Shown here piece after piece: positions 36,924 through 47,191 of a DNA stretch of 64,000 bases; within the stretch, counting starts at the first letter, position 1; each line of letters begins with the position of its first letter. The stretch is from CALLJL01 sp964627255 (GTDB taxonomy: Bacteria > Acidobacteriota > Aminicenantia > Aminicenantales > CALLJL01). The translations under genes and the position numbers were made by a program. The stretch lies in assembly GCA_964627255.1 (NCBI GenBank), contig CAZVIN010000004.1:1-64000 (forward strand). The letters are read 5' to 3'. Under the pieces are notes generated by a model that had not been told where the DNA came from, did not search any database, and saw only the letters and a program-made list of their open reading frames with translations.

Positions 36924-37118
36924 GTACAAACCCAGCAAAGATAATGGAGTTGAGATTTCCATTTCTTTCCAATAACCTGCGCGGTGTTTGATGTTTACTT
37001 AAAGATTAGAGGGGGAAGCCGAAAGCAATGCCTGGTTTTTGGTAAGTTAAATGAAAAATAAAAAAAAAGAATAAATGGCGCAGCCCATAACTCAAAGAAT
37101 TTTAATAAGGAGAAAATA

Positions 37119-38654
37119 ATGCGCAAGCCAACAGGAACCCTGGTCATGGGAATGTTACTTGTCTCCATTTTCATGTTTGCTTCAGGCGACCAACCCGTTT
37201 CAAAACTTCGAGCCCATTATGATGGGTTAGCCATGACGCCGCCCATGGGTTGGTATCCCTGGAATACTTTTGGCCAGGAACCGCAGAACGAGAAGTTGAT
37301 CAAAGAAATGGCTGAGGCCTTGGTCAGTAGCGGAATGAGAGAAGCTGGCTATGCCTACATCGGACCTGATGAAGGTATTTGTTTTTACAGAGCGGAAGAT
37401 GGGAGGCTAACTACCAATTTAGAACGCTATCCCAGTGGCTTGCGGGGTCTTGGAGATTATATTCATCAAAGAGGCCTCAAATATGCACTTTATACTGATG
37501 CTGGCACCCTCACCTGCAGCAAGGCTATGCCCGGCACCAAGGGGCATGAATTCGAAGACATGCGTCAGTTTGCAGAATGGCGGTGCGATTATCTGAAAAT
37601 TGACTGGTGCCATACTAAAGGACAGGATATCGTCCAGACTTATACTTTGCTGGATGAAGCCCAGCGCGGGGCCGGCCGTCCCCTCGTCCACAGCCTGTGT
37701 TCTTGGGGAGTAGGGGAACCCTGGAAGTGGGCCGCCGCCGTGGGTCATCTATGGAGGACAACCGGAGATATTTGTGAGCCAGGCAAAGCCGACTGGAACT
37801 CAGCCATGGAAATAGTTTTGGCTAACGAGAAATTGTCTGAATATGCCGGAGCAGGCCACTGGAATGACCCGGACATGATGATTGTCGGCATGCCCGGGCT
37901 GAGTGAGGCTCAGAACCGAAGCCTCTTCAGCCTGTGGTGCCTGATGGCTGCCCCGCTTATAGCTGGCAACGACCTGCGCCAGATGTCCGAATCCACCCGG
38001 CAAATCCTGACCAACATAGAAGTTATCGCTATAGACCAAGACCCGCTTGGCATTCAGGGTCACATCATCAGGCAAGAAGGCCAAGTTAGCATCTGGGGTG
38101 AAAAGAAATTGTTCGATGGTAGCCAGGCTGTGCTGATTTTCAATCAGAATAATTCGCCTTCTCAGGTCACCATAAACTGGGATGAATTCGGCTTCAGCCG
38201 TGAAGCCGGCCTTTATGTCCGCGACCTTTGGAAACACCAGACAAAAGGACCAATCACCCAGGGGCTTACGGTTATGGTACCCCCGAATGATGTAATCATG
38301 CTGCGTCTCTCCAGGTCAAAAGATTTTCCGCTTCCGCCGATTATCAGTGCTGATACTTATCTTATCTCGCTGCGCTCAAAGAGCTCCAAGCCAGAAAAGC
38401 TTTCGGCTTCTTTAACCATTCACAATGCCGGAACTACTGACCTGCCGCTTTGGGAGGTTCACGGGCCGCTTCCCTCCTGGCTTTCGGTAAAAATTACGAA
38501 AAAAGGGGGAAACCAGATTATCACCAACCAAATTAATACCGCGGGCCTCAGCCCAGGCTATTATCACACTACTGTCAGGTTGGATAATACTGAACCAATT
38601 TCCAAAAGACCAATGTCTGCCTTCTATTACGACGTAGAGCTTGAAGTCAAATAA
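37119..38654 (+). CDS. GH27 alpha-galactosidase with C-terminal beta-sandwich domains
   Basis: The 511-residue protein has a signal peptide and the GH27 barrel: LAMTPPMGWYPWNTFG, YIGPDEGICFYRAEDGRL and GLKYALYTDAGTLTCSK. The nucleophile is Asp162 in DYLKIDWCH, and the acid/base Asp lies in GHWNDPDMMIVG. CLMAAPLIAGNDLRQMS and AIDQDPLGIQG are also typical. A C-terminal Greek-key domain (about 310-400) is followed by a short extra beta-sandwich (about 410-511: ASLTIHNAGTTDLPLWEVHG, GLSPGYYHTTVRLDNTEPIS) that resembles BACON/Ig-like adhesion modules. It has an AAGGAG site. It is followed after 27 bases by the GH63-like gene, probably as an operon. GH27 also contains N-acetylgalactosaminidases, so substrate is likely but not certain. 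Confidence 0.92.
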   Translation: MRKPTGTLVMGMLLVSIFMFASGDQPVSKLRAHYDGLAMTPPMGWYPWNTFGQEPQNEKLIKEMAEALVSSGMREAGYAYIGPDEGICFYRAEDGRLTTNLERYPSGLRGLGDYIHQRGLKYALYTDAGTLTCSKAMPGTKGHEFEDMRQFAEWRCDYLKIDWCHTKGQDIVQTYTLLDEAQRGAGRPLVHSLCSWGVGEPWKWAAAVGHLWRTTGDICEPGKADWNSAMEIVLANEKLSEYAGAGHWNDPDMMIVGMPGLSEAQNRSLFSLWCLMAAPLIAGNDLRQMSESTRQILTNIEVIAIDQDPLGIQGHIIRQEGQVSIWGEKKLFDGSQAVLIFNQNNSPSQVTINWDEFGFSREAGLYVRDLWKHQTKGPITQGLTVMVPPNDVIMLRLSRSKDFPLPPIISADTYLISLRSKSSKPEKLSASLTIHNAGTTDLPLWEVHGPLPSWLSVKITKKGGNQIITNQINTAGLSPGYYHTTVRLDNTEPISKRPMSAFYYDVELEVK

Positions 38655-38681
38655 TGAGAATAAAAAATAAATGAAATAAAC

Positions 38682-40613
38682 ATGAAAATTATAAAATTAA
38701 ACTCCCCTTTATGTTTTTTAACCATTCTTTTAATCCTGTTTTTCATTGCTTGTGGTTCTGGAAAGGATGAAAAAAAATCGGGTTCCTCTGAGCCCATCAG
38801 CCCTCAAGCCGCTGCTCTACAAAAAAAATTAGCCCGAGGATGGAATACCTGGGAAAACGGAAGCGTCTTAACTCATGTTCTACTGCCAGATGGTTTGGCC
38901 ATTAAACTCATGCTCAAAGACCATAAATCAGGAGAAACCCTTACTGAAGCTTTGATTGGCCGAGAAGACTTCGCCTCAAGGGAACAGGCCATCCCAGGAC
39001 CACGAACCTATGATGGTTCATATACTGAACTGGAAGTAAAATGGCGAGGTATCCACATCCGGGTTCAGAGTGCGGCTTTTAATAACGAGCTTTATTTACT
39101 AATAAGCCCCCTTGATGCTTCCCCCCAGGATTCATTAATTCTTGTTCCTCAAATGTTATGGGGAAGAAAGGGGGAAATATTCCTGAATCAGGACCAGATT
39201 ATCGAGAAAACCCAGAATCGGCATATTTACCTTTATGTTAATGGAAACAGGAAGGAAACAACCGCAGATGAAATTAGTCTCTCCTTAGATAAAGCCATCA
39301 CGATTTCATCGCATAAATTAAAATCACCAGATGACATAGCAAAAGTATTGGAAAAGGCCAGGAAAAAAGTCCCTGATGGTAAGACAGTATGTCCTGAAGC
39401 ACCGGAAGAATACAACGCGCTGCATAATGTTTTGGCCTGGAATACAATTTATGATCCCGAAAATGACAGAGTAATTACACCGGTGAGTCGCAACTGGTCA
39501 GCTTCGGCGGGTGGCTGGGTTTTGTTTGAATGGGACACGTATTTTGCCGCCTATATGTTAGCACTGGACAACAAGGACCTGGCTTATTCCAATGCTCTGG
39601 CCATCACCAAAGAAATTACCCAAAGGGGATTTGTGCCCAATGTCGTCCATCCAGGGTATAAAAGTGAAGACCGCTCTCAGCCTCCGGTGGGTGCTCTTAT
39701 CATCAAAGAAATTTATAAACAATATGGTGAAAAATGGTTTTTGCTGGAAGTGTTTAATGAATTGCTTTCCTGGAATCGCTTCTGGGCCAATAATCGGGAT
39801 GTTGACGGTTACTTATGCTGGGGGTCTGACCCTTATACTCCCGGAAAGCTTCCTGAGCGTTTAATTAAAGGAATTGGTACCAAGATAGGCGCACAATGGG
39901 AATCCGGGTTGGATAATTCTCCAATGTGGGATGAAGGGGTTTTTGATACGACTAGACATCGCTTGCTGCTGGCTGATGTGGGATTAATGAGTCTTTATAT
40001 TGCCGATTGTCAGAGCCTTTCTGAAATCGCTTATATTCTGGACAAACCAGAGATAGCCCGAGAACTAAAAGAAAGAGCAGAAAAATATTCCCAGAAACTC
40101 CAAACCCTCTGGGATGACAAGTTTGGTCTTTATCTGAATAAAGACCTGGTAACCGGTAAATTCAGTTATAGATTATCGCCCACTTTATTTTATCCTCTGC
40201 TGGCCAGAGTACCTAACCAGCAACAGGCAGAAAGGATGTTAAAGGAACACTTTTATAATCCAGAAGAATTCTGGGGAAAGTATATTTTGCCTTCCATAGC
40301 CCGGAACGACCCGGCCTATAAGGATAATCTTTACTGGAGAGGAAGAATCTGGGCTCCGTTAAATTTTCTGGTATATTTAGGCCTCAGAAATTATGACCTG
40401 CCTGAAGCCAGAAAAGACCTGGTGGAGAAATCAAGAGATTTACTTTTAGCCTCCTGGATAAGAGAAAAACGTGTGTATGAAAATTATAATGCCGAAACTG
40501 GCCAGGGGAATGATGCCGGATGGAGTGACGCCTTTTATCATTGGGGGGCGCTGTTAGGATTTATGGGTATTATTGACAAAGGTTATCTGCCGCCCCTGGG
40601 AAAAAAATTATAA
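38682..40613 (+). CDS. GH63-like (alpha/alpha)6-barrel glycosidase lipoprotein
   Basis: The 643-residue protein has a lipobox (FFIACGSG) and an N-terminal beta-sandwich. The helical-barrel domain shows NVLAWNTIYDPENDRVITPV, GGWVLFEWDTYFAAYM, QWESGLDNSPMWD, FGLYLNKDLVTG, YWRGRIWAPLNFLVY and GQGNDAGWSDAFYHWGALLG. The EWDTYFA, SGLDNSPMWD and YWRGRIW motifs are those of GH63 and neighbouring clans (trehalase GH37, mannosylglycerate hydrolase-like). The Asp in SGLDNSPMWD fits the general acid and a Glu near the C-terminal NYNAETG the base. Alpha-glucosidase, mannosidase or a related specificity is possible. Confidence 0.85.
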   Translation: MKIIKLNSPLCFLTILLILFFIACGSGKDEKKSGSSEPISPQAAALQKKLARGWNTWENGSVLTHVLLPDGLAIKLMLKDHKSGETLTEALIGREDFASREQAIPGPRTYDGSYTELEVKWRGIHIRVQSAAFNNELYLLISPLDASPQDSLILVPQMLWGRKGEIFLNQDQIIEKTQNRHIYLYVNGNRKETTADEISLSLDKAITISSHKLKSPDDIAKVLEKARKKVPDGKTVCPEAPEEYNALHNVLAWNTIYDPENDRVITPVSRNWSASAGGWVLFEWDTYFAAYMLALDNKDLAYSNALAITKEITQRGFVPNVVHPGYKSEDRSQPPVGALIIKEIYKQYGEKWFLLEVFNELLSWNRFWANNRDVDGYLCWGSDPYTPGKLPERLIKGIGTKIGAQWESGLDNSPMWDEGVFDTTRHRLLLADVGLMSLYIADCQSLSEIAYILDKPEIARELKERAEKYSQKLQTLWDDKFGLYLNKDLVTGKFSYRLSPTLFYPLLARVPNQQQAERMLKEHFYNPEEFWGKYILPSIARNDPAYKDNLYWRGRIWAPLNFLVYLGLRNYDLPEARKDLVEKSRDLLLASWIREKRVYENYNAETGQGNDAGWSDAFYHWGALLGFMGIIDKGYLPPLGKKL

Positions 40614-40929
40614 AAAATTTTATCATCAAGGTCTTAACTAATCCCTCAAAATAAAAATTATTCAAGGCCAGGGTTTTTTCCATAATATGACTCGGCAAAA
40701 AAGTTTCAGGCTTCTGGCTAAACAGCTAAAAAGTCAAGTCCGGCTTACATTGGTTAAATCTTCTTTCACTTTTCGACCATAGGTACTTCCAGAACCAAAT
40801 AAGCAAAACCTGGTGTTATAATCATGGATTAAATTCTCAATAATTACATTTAGACTTTTGGCTAAATTTAAACTGCTTTTAAATGGCGGGGCTTTTAAAT
40901 TTTTTTCACATTGTGGCACTCTCTATAAT
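40614..40929. other. Intergenic, no supported gene
   Basis: 316 bases between convergent genes. A 61-codon minus-strand frame (40734-40919) has no ribosome-binding site or recognisable motif and is not called. Confidence 0.4.
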
Positions 40930-42477
40930 TTATTTCAGAGTCTTCCTGGGGAGCTTGAGGTCAGTCATAGCGGCCTCGTAAGCAAAAGCAGCCATGACCA
41001 CTGCGTTTTTCATCAAATCTTCAGGTGAGAGAGTATCAAGAAAATCCAGGTTCGTATGTCCGGCTGGCCCAGCGATTCTGTCCTGAATGAACTGAAAAGC
41101 TGGAAGTCCAGCCCGGTCGAAGGGGATGTGGTCGGTGCTGCCGACACTCTTAATAGAAACAGTGGTCATACCGAAATCCTTGAACGGCTCCATCCACGCC
41201 TGGAAAAGGGAGCGCACATGTTCGTTGCCCTGGAGATAAATACCACGATACTGACCGGCGCCATAATCCTGATTAAAATAGACCTGGAATTTTTCATGAT
41301 CTTCAGTCGGCGGGTTGGCCGGGTCTTTGGGATTACCGAAATGCTTCTTTACATATTCTGTAGAACCAAACAACCCCTGCTCTTCTCCACTCCACAGGGC
41401 AACTCTTATCGTCCGACGGGGTAAAGCCCCGATTGCTTTGAGAATTCGAGCCGCCTCTAACACTACCGCACAACCGGAGGCGTTGTCGCTAGCATTGGGA
41501 CTGGCATGCCAGCTATCAAAATGAGCCCCGATCATCACTATTTCCTCCTTTAAATCAGTGCCGGGGATTTCACCTAACACGTTGCAGGCTTTTTCCACGT
41601 GTTCACCAATTTTGTTTCTGATTTCCAGTTCGACTTTAACGGGAACACCTCGCTTTATGATTCGATACAGACGGTTGTAATGCTCTGGGGTGACGGCCAC
41701 AATCGGCAGTGACTCCAGAGTCTTTTCCCTTGACCATCTGTCTTTTTTGCTCTCGGGGCGAGAAAACCCAACCACTACCCCTGGACGACCACCTTCGCAC
41801 TGAAAAACAGCTACTGCTCCTTCTGCTTTATAAAAAACTATTTTTTCTTCCTGAGTTAAAAGGTCTGGGTTGAGAGGAGCTGGAACTGGACGCGGGGCCG
41901 GGACCACTTCTTCTTCCAATTTTTTGAGTTCAGCCTCGCTCAGGCGGCTTACGCCTCGTGATAGCTCAGCCTGGGTAATAGCCAACGGAGGGCTGGCCAA
42001 AACAACGGTCCCTTTGAGCTTTCCTTTGAGCCCGGCCAACTCCGATTTCAATTTTACATCGCCTATTACCGCCGGGCAAATTACTTTCCCCTTAGTGCCT
42101 GGCGTATGCGCCAAAGGAAAACCGGTCATCGGTTGATAATCCGGTTCCAGCATATGAAGAGAGAAATATTCATTATCCCAGGTAACCCCATAATCCATAT
42201 ATGGTTCTATAACCACCTTCTCCAGACCGATTTCTTTCATTTTAGCAACCGCCCAGAGCTGAGCTTTTTTCATCGCCTCTGAGTTGGTGAGGCGGGCCCC
42301 AAGAACATCAACTATATAGCCAGCTATATCCATAACTTGTGAGTGCTGGAGGCCTTCTTCTCTTATTTTGGCTATGGTTTCCCAGTGGACCGCAACTTGA
42401 TTTTGACCGCTTATGACTATCTGAAACGTCGAGATAAAAACAAATATAACCGCTAAAATTTTTCTAACTTTAATCAT
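40930..42477 (-). CDS. Secreted M28 metallopeptidase (carboxypeptidase Q-like)
   Basis: The 515-residue protein has a signal peptide (VFISTFQIVISGQ). It has an inserted PA-type domain (about 130-270) and the M28 dizinc site: His319 in IGAHFDSWHASPN, bridging Asp331 in NASDNASGCAVV, Glu365/Glu366 in WSGEEQGLFGSTEY (catalytic base and ligand), and His450 in GSTDHIPFDRAGLP. The layout matches plasma glutamate carboxypeptidase/aminopeptidase-type enzymes that act on dipeptides or short peptides. An Asn/Asp-rich loop carries the remaining metal ligand (VYFNQDYGAG). It probably works outside the cytoplasm with the S9 and M1 peptidases of the window. Confidence 0.9.
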   Translation of the reverse strand: MIKVRKILAVIFVFISTFQIVISGQNQVAVHWETIAKIREEGLQHSQVMDIAGYIVDVLGARLTNSEAMKKAQLWAVAKMKEIGLEKVVIEPYMDYGVTWDNEYFSLHMLEPDYQPMTGFPLAHTPGTKGKVICPAVIGDVKLKSELAGLKGKLKGTVVLASPPLAITQAELSRGVSRLSEAELKKLEEEVVPAPRPVPAPLNPDLLTQEEKIVFYKAEGAVAVFQCEGGRPGVVVGFSRPESKKDRWSREKTLESLPIVAVTPEHYNRLYRIIKRGVPVKVELEIRNKIGEHVEKACNVLGEIPGTDLKEEIVMIGAHFDSWHASPNASDNASGCAVVLEAARILKAIGALPRRTIRVALWSGEEQGLFGSTEYVKKHFGNPKDPANPPTEDHEKFQVYFNQDYGAGQYRGIYLQGNEHVRSLFQAWMEPFKDFGMTTVSIKSVGSTDHIPFDRAGLPAFQFIQDRIAGPAGHTNLDFLDTLSPEDLMKNAVVMAAFAYEAAMTDLKLPRKTLK

Positions 42478-43290
42478 TTTAAGCTCCTCGTTGTCATGTT
42501 TAACCGAACACGCTTCTTAAGAAGCCTTGTCTAATAACCGAGGCTATCGGAGCTAAATTACCTCTTTTCGTTCAATAAGTTCAATCAGAAATCATAAAAA
42601 GATTCTTCCGACTTTCTTGTGGGTAAAAATAAGACACTTTGATGAACGTTTTACCGAGATCGCCTCAGGCGGCTTTGTTGTCCATGAGGCTAATTAATGA
42701 ACATAAATAAGAAACGAGAACGGCCCAAGAGACTTTTTTCTAAAATTCTCCATCTAAAGGCTGTCTACAGCCCTTCTCGCGCCTTCAATTCTCCAGGTTT
42801 ATCCCCACCAAATCCAGATGAACCTATAAAAATAGGGAAGACGTCATCATAATGAAATATGCTTCGCTCAAAGGCCCTGCCGTTTTCTACCCAATTACCC
42901 CGATATAATAAACACATTTCCTCTCCACGAATCAAGATTAGAAACTATCTTCGGCTCTTGCGCTAAAAGGGTGGTAATTTATTAGGCGCAAGGCGGCTGT
43001 ATTTCCTTTAAAAAAAAGAAGGCATAAAGTTCTAATCGGCCATGACGTATTTTAAAAGGGGAAGACGATTTATTCTCGTCCTCACCTTTGAAGGCGCCAA
43101 GATAAAGCTTTATGAGGCCCCCTTTTTACTCAAGTAGAAAAGTTATTTAAGGCTAAAAAACGCTAAATATAGTTGATAAAAAAGCCCTGGAAGCACCCTA
43201 CTTTTTAAGGATGAGGCACGGTCTTCTTGACAGAAACCGCGGACTTTTCATAAAAAGCTCTTATCATCTTATGAAAATTGGAGCAAACCA
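42478..43290. other. Long intergenic region between divergent peptidase genes
   Basis: 813 bases separate divergent M28 and S9 genes, so promoters for both should lie here, but I could not define any with confidence. No coding remnant or RNA gene was recognised. A GGAGC site precedes the ATG at 43291. Confidence 0.45.
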
Positions 43291-45534
43291 ATGAGATTAA
43301 CAAAACGGCTTTTTTTCTTAACATTATTGACTCTTTCGATGCTGTTCTGGACTGACCTTCAGGCTCAGGATAAGAGCTCAGAGCTTCTAACCCTGGAGAG
43401 GATTTTTGCTTCGCAGGAATTGGCCCCTGAGACCTTTGGACCAGCCCACTGGCTTCAGGATGGGTCAGCGTATACAGTGCTTGAAAATTCGGCGGCTGTG
43501 CCTGGAAGCAAAGACATCATCCTCTATTCAGCCGCCACCGGAACCCGGAAAATACTGGTGCCGGCATCGCTTCTTATTCCCCACGGTCAAACCTCTCCCC
43601 TAGCCATAGATGATTATTCGTTTTCCCACGATATGAAACGACTTCTTATCTACACTAACAGCCAGCGAATCTGGCGGCAGAAGACCCGCGGGGATTACTG
43701 GGTGCTGGACCTTGTCAGCCAGCGGCTAAAAAAACTTGGACAGGAATTGGAACCCGCCTACCTGCAGTTTGCCAAATTTTCTCCGGACGGGAAATTGGTC
43801 GCTTATGTTTATAAAAATAACATCTATCTTGAGGACCTGGACTTAGCCACCGTTACCAGGCTGACCGAAGACGGCTCTGATAACATCATCAACGGTACCT
43901 TCGACTGGGTTTATGAAGAAGAATTTTCTTTGCGCGACGGCTTTCGCTGGAGTCCTGACGGGACAAAAATAGCTTTCTGGCAGCTTGATAGTTCTGGCGT
44001 CCGAGATTTTTACCTAATTAACAATACCGACGACCTTTATCCCAAAATTATTTCTTTCAAATATCCCAAAGTCGGAGAAACCAATTCCGCCTGCCGTTCA
44101 GGAGTGCTGGAAATTGGCACTAAAAAAATTGTCTGGCTGAAAGTGCCGGGAGATTCCCGAAATAATTATATTCCCTGGATGGCCTGGGCGGGCAAAGATA
44201 AGGTCATACTGCAGCATCTCAACCGTCTCCAAAACCGGAGTGAAGTTCTGCTGGCGGAGGCTACGACCGGAGATGTCCGCACTATTTTTGTTGATGAAGA
44301 TAAAGCCTGGGTTGAAGTTAACACCGACCTCACCTTCTACGATAAAGGAAGTCGTTTTCTCTTTACCAGTGAGAGGGATGGCTGGAAACATGTTTACAGT
44401 GTGGACTTATCTGGCAGTGCCAAGTTATTAACCTCCGGCAATTATGATGTCATTCGCCTGAGCGGTCTTGACGAGAAAAAAGGCTGGCTGTACTTTATCG
44501 CTTCTCCCGAAAATCCCGCCCAGGAATACCTTTATCGAGTTCAAATTGATATACCGGGAAAACCGGAAAGAGTTACTCCGCCCGACCTCGCCGGGACTAA
44601 TTCCTATCGACTATCTCCTTCCGGCCAATTTGCTTTCCATACTTATTCCCGTTTTGGTCAGCCTCCCCTTGTTGACCTCATCCAGCTTCCCCAGCATAGG
44701 CGACTAAAAACTCTGGTAGAAAATAAAGGGTTGGCCGCCAGAGTCAATTCCCTAAGAAAACCACCAGCCGAATTTTTTAGAGTGGATATTGGTGAGGGAG
44801 TCCTGTTAGATGGCTGGATGATGAAACCACCGGATTTTGACCCGACAAAAAAATACCCACTTTTTATCTATGTCTACGGTGAACCCGCTGGCATTACTGT
44901 TCGGGATGCCTGGGGTGGGAACACTTATCTCTGGCATCTTCTGCTGACTCAGCAGGGTTACATTGTGGTCAGCGTTGATAACCGAGGCACACCCGCACCT
45001 CGGGGGCGTGATTGGCGAAAAATTATTTACCGTCAGGTGGGCATTCTGGCTTCAGCCGACCAAGCGGCCGCGGTAAAAGCCCTGATCAAAAATTACAGCT
45101 TCATTGACCCCGAACGCGTTGGCATCTGGGGTTGGAGTGGGGGTGGCCAAATGACCCTCAATGCCCTTTTTCGCTATCCCGACCTCTATAAAATGGGGAT
45201 AGCTGTGGCCTTTGTCAGCGACCAGCGCCTCTATGATACCATCTATCAGGAACGCTATATGGCACTTCCCCAGGACAATCCCGAAGGCTACAAAAACGGC
45301 TCTCCGATTACCTTTGCTCACCAGCTAAAAGGGAAACTGCTCATCATCCACGGTACGGGCGATGATAACGTCCATTTTCAAAGCTTTGAAAAGCTGGTCA
45401 ACGAGCTAATTGCCAATGATAAGCTCTTCTCCATGATGATTTATCCCAATCGCTCCCATGGAATTAACGAAGGCAAAAATACTACTCTCCATCTTTACCG
45501 CACGATGCTCAATTTCATCAAGCAGAATCTTTAA
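43291..45534 (+). CDS. Secreted dipeptidyl peptidase IV-type S9 peptidase
   Basis: The 747-residue protein has a signal peptide (FWTDLQAQ). Its beta-propeller (about 60-480) carries the DPP-IV signature DWVYEEEFSLRDGFRWSPDG, whose Glu pair binds the substrate N-terminus. The alpha/beta hydrolase domain has Ser616 (GIWGWSGGGQMTLNALF), Asp691 (HGTGDDNVHFQSF) and His723 (YPNRSHGINEG), so the triad is complete. It should release X-Pro or similar dipeptides. The homologue at 25131-27404 has the same Ser-Asp/Glu-His spacing but lacks the EE substrate motif and the catalytic Asp. The gene is likely monocistronic. Confidence 0.92.
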   Translation: MRLTKRLFFLTLLTLSMLFWTDLQAQDKSSELLTLERIFASQELAPETFGPAHWLQDGSAYTVLENSAAVPGSKDIILYSAATGTRKILVPASLLIPHGQTSPLAIDDYSFSHDMKRLLIYTNSQRIWRQKTRGDYWVLDLVSQRLKKLGQELEPAYLQFAKFSPDGKLVAYVYKNNIYLEDLDLATVTRLTEDGSDNIINGTFDWVYEEEFSLRDGFRWSPDGTKIAFWQLDSSGVRDFYLINNTDDLYPKIISFKYPKVGETNSACRSGVLEIGTKKIVWLKVPGDSRNNYIPWMAWAGKDKVILQHLNRLQNRSEVLLAEATTGDVRTIFVDEDKAWVEVNTDLTFYDKGSRFLFTSERDGWKHVYSVDLSGSAKLLTSGNYDVIRLSGLDEKKGWLYFIASPENPAQEYLYRVQIDIPGKPERVTPPDLAGTNSYRLSPSGQFAFHTYSRFGQPPLVDLIQLPQHRRLKTLVENKGLAARVNSLRKPPAEFFRVDIGEGVLLDGWMMKPPDFDPTKKYPLFIYVYGEPAGITVRDAWGGNTYLWHLLLTQQGYIVVSVDNRGTPAPRGRDWRKIIYRQVGILASADQAAAVKALIKNYSFIDPERVGIWGWSGGGQMTLNALFRYPDLYKMGIAVAFVSDQRLYDTIYQERYMALPQDNPEGYKNGSPITFAHQLKGKLLIIHGTGDDNVHFQSFEKLVNELIANDKLFSMMIYPNRSHGINEGKNTTLHLYRTMLNFIKQNL

Positions 45535-45879
45535 AGTTCATAGTGGTGGCAACAGAGAAGGAAAAATAATTTTTCCCCGATTAACATTTTTGTCTGGTTA
45601 TAAGAAGGCGTAATGTGCAAAAACATCTTTACTCAACTGACCAGGCTGAAAATCATTCGCTCCATGAAAGATTCGCCTGGTTATTAGCTAAAAGGGAAAG
45701 TTATTCCGGGAAAAAGGTGGCTTCTTAAGCCCAGAATTAGCTTCCTCTCCGAATGTCACCGGGTCAGCCCTATTCTTTGTTGGAGAATTATCCTCTTTCC
45801 CTTGAAGTTAGCCCCAAGCGGAAGCCTTCTCTTTCCTTTCTCTGGAATAAAATCGTCAACTCAGACCATCAGGGTTTGT
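45535..45879. other. Intergenic, no feature recognised
   Basis: 345 bases between convergent genes. No clear hairpin terminator or open frame was seen. Confidence 0.4.
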
Positions 45880-46890
45880 TTATCCCTCATAAAAATCACA
45901 ACCATAACCCAGATTCATCTCCATAGCTTTTGCCAGTACCACTGAGGCCAGAACGATATCTTGAGCCGCTATGCCAACAGTCTTAAAGAAAGTAATCTCA
46001 TCGGCGGCCAACCTGCCTGATTTTTTACCCGAAGCCACTTCGCCCAGCTCGGCCACGATGTGTTCTGGCCCGAAAAGTCCCTCTTTCATCGGGATGATCA
46101 GGTCGCCGGCTTCCTCCAGGGCCATATCTTTTTTGTCTACAAACACTCTAGCCCGCGCTACTGTCAGAGAAGGAACCTCTCGTTCCTCAGGTTTGTAAGA
46201 ACCAATGGCGTTGATATGGACACCGGGTTTGATGTCCTTATCATCAAAAACTGGAATTTTAGAGGTGGTGGCGGTGGAGATAATATCGGCCGCTTCCAGC
46301 GCCTCCTGGGCTGAGCCGGCTACTCTGATTGGAATAGACAGCCGCTCTGACATTTTCCTGGCGAAAGCCGTAGCCCGTTCTTTATCCTGGTCAAAAAGTC
46401 TGACCTCCTCTATTTTACGGACAGCAGCTACTGCCTCTAATTGAAAGCGAGCCTGGAAACCAGCTCCAAAAAGAGCCAGCCGCTGGCTTTCAGCCCTACT
46501 CAGAAGTTCGGTAGCCAACCCACAGGCAGCACCAGTTCTCAGTGCCGTCAGAGTGCTTGCTTCTAAAATCCCCAAAGGCCGGCCATCAGAAGCTTCAAAC
46601 ACCAGCATCAAAGCGTGACTGAAGGGAAGCCCTTTTCGAGGATTGTTCTCATAGAGGTTGATAATTTTCACGCCGAGCTTTTCGGCCTCAGGAAGATAGG
46701 AAGGCATTATTAATGAGGTACCCTTGGCCTCAAGCACATCGAGGCGGGTTCGTGTGGGAACCTCGACTTTACCTTCAGAGGCGAGAATAAAGGCCTTTCT
46801 CACCGCCTCAATAGCTTCCTTTATCGAACACACTTGAAGAATATTTGTTGAAGAAAGAAGCCGGACTTTTCTATCGACCATTGGCGTCAC
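45880..46890 (-). CDS. Ornithine cyclodeaminase/mu-crystallin family dehydrogenase
   Basis: The 336-residue protein has the OCD/mu-crystallin pattern: VPTRTRLDVLEAKGTSLIMP, LGVKIINLYENNPRKGLP, LEASTLTALRTGAACGLATE, the Rossmann motif LALFGAGFQARFQLEAV, and INAIGSYKPEEREVP. This family covers ornithine cyclodeaminase, alanine dehydrogenase of the archaeal type, ketimine reductases and tauropine-like enzymes. Sequence alone does not settle the substrate. An NAD(P)(H)-dependent reaction on an amino or imino acid is likely. It lies 301 bases from L-serine dehydratase on the same strand, which points to amino-acid catabolism. Confidence 0.88.
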   Translation of the reverse strand: MTPMVDRKVRLLSSTNILQVCSIKEAIEAVRKAFILASEGKVEVPTRTRLDVLEAKGTSLIMPSYLPEAEKLGVKIINLYENNPRKGLPFSHALMLVFEASDGRPLGILEASTLTALRTGAACGLATELLSRAESQRLALFGAGFQARFQLEAVAAVRKIEEVRLFDQDKERATAFARKMSERLSIPIRVAGSAQEALEAADIISTATTSKIPVFDDKDIKPGVHINAIGSYKPEEREVPSLTVARARVFVDKKDMALEEAGDLIIPMKEGLFGPEHIVAELGEVASGKKSGRLAADEITFFKTVGIAAQDIVLASVVLAKAMEMNLGYGCDFYEG

Positions 46891-47191
46891 CTCTCCATGA
46901 ATTTATCATCCACCAAAAATGTTTTTAATTTTCGTCAATCCTTCCGGTCTCGCTATGTTTTTTAGGATTAATAATTTTTGGCCCTCAATAAAGGATTAAT
47001 TTAAACTCAGTTAATAATCTTCCAGGCTCTAAACGGATTAACATCCATAGGTGGTTGGTACATGGTCAGCACTTTTATTTTGAATCAATTCTCTTAGGGC
47101 GCTCAAGATAAATCCACGAATCTTGTTAGCTCTTGGAATTTATTCACTCCCTAAATCCAAAAAATCATCTTTTTCCTTATAACTCTTTTTA
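46891..47191. other. Intergenic, no feature recognised
   Basis: 301 AT-rich bases between two minus-strand genes. The OCD-family gene may have its own promoter here, but none could be assigned. Confidence 0.4.

Noticed and set aside
40734..40919. 61-codon minus-strand frame
   Set aside because: No ribosome-binding site, no motif and atypical composition. It lies in a convergent intergenic gap.
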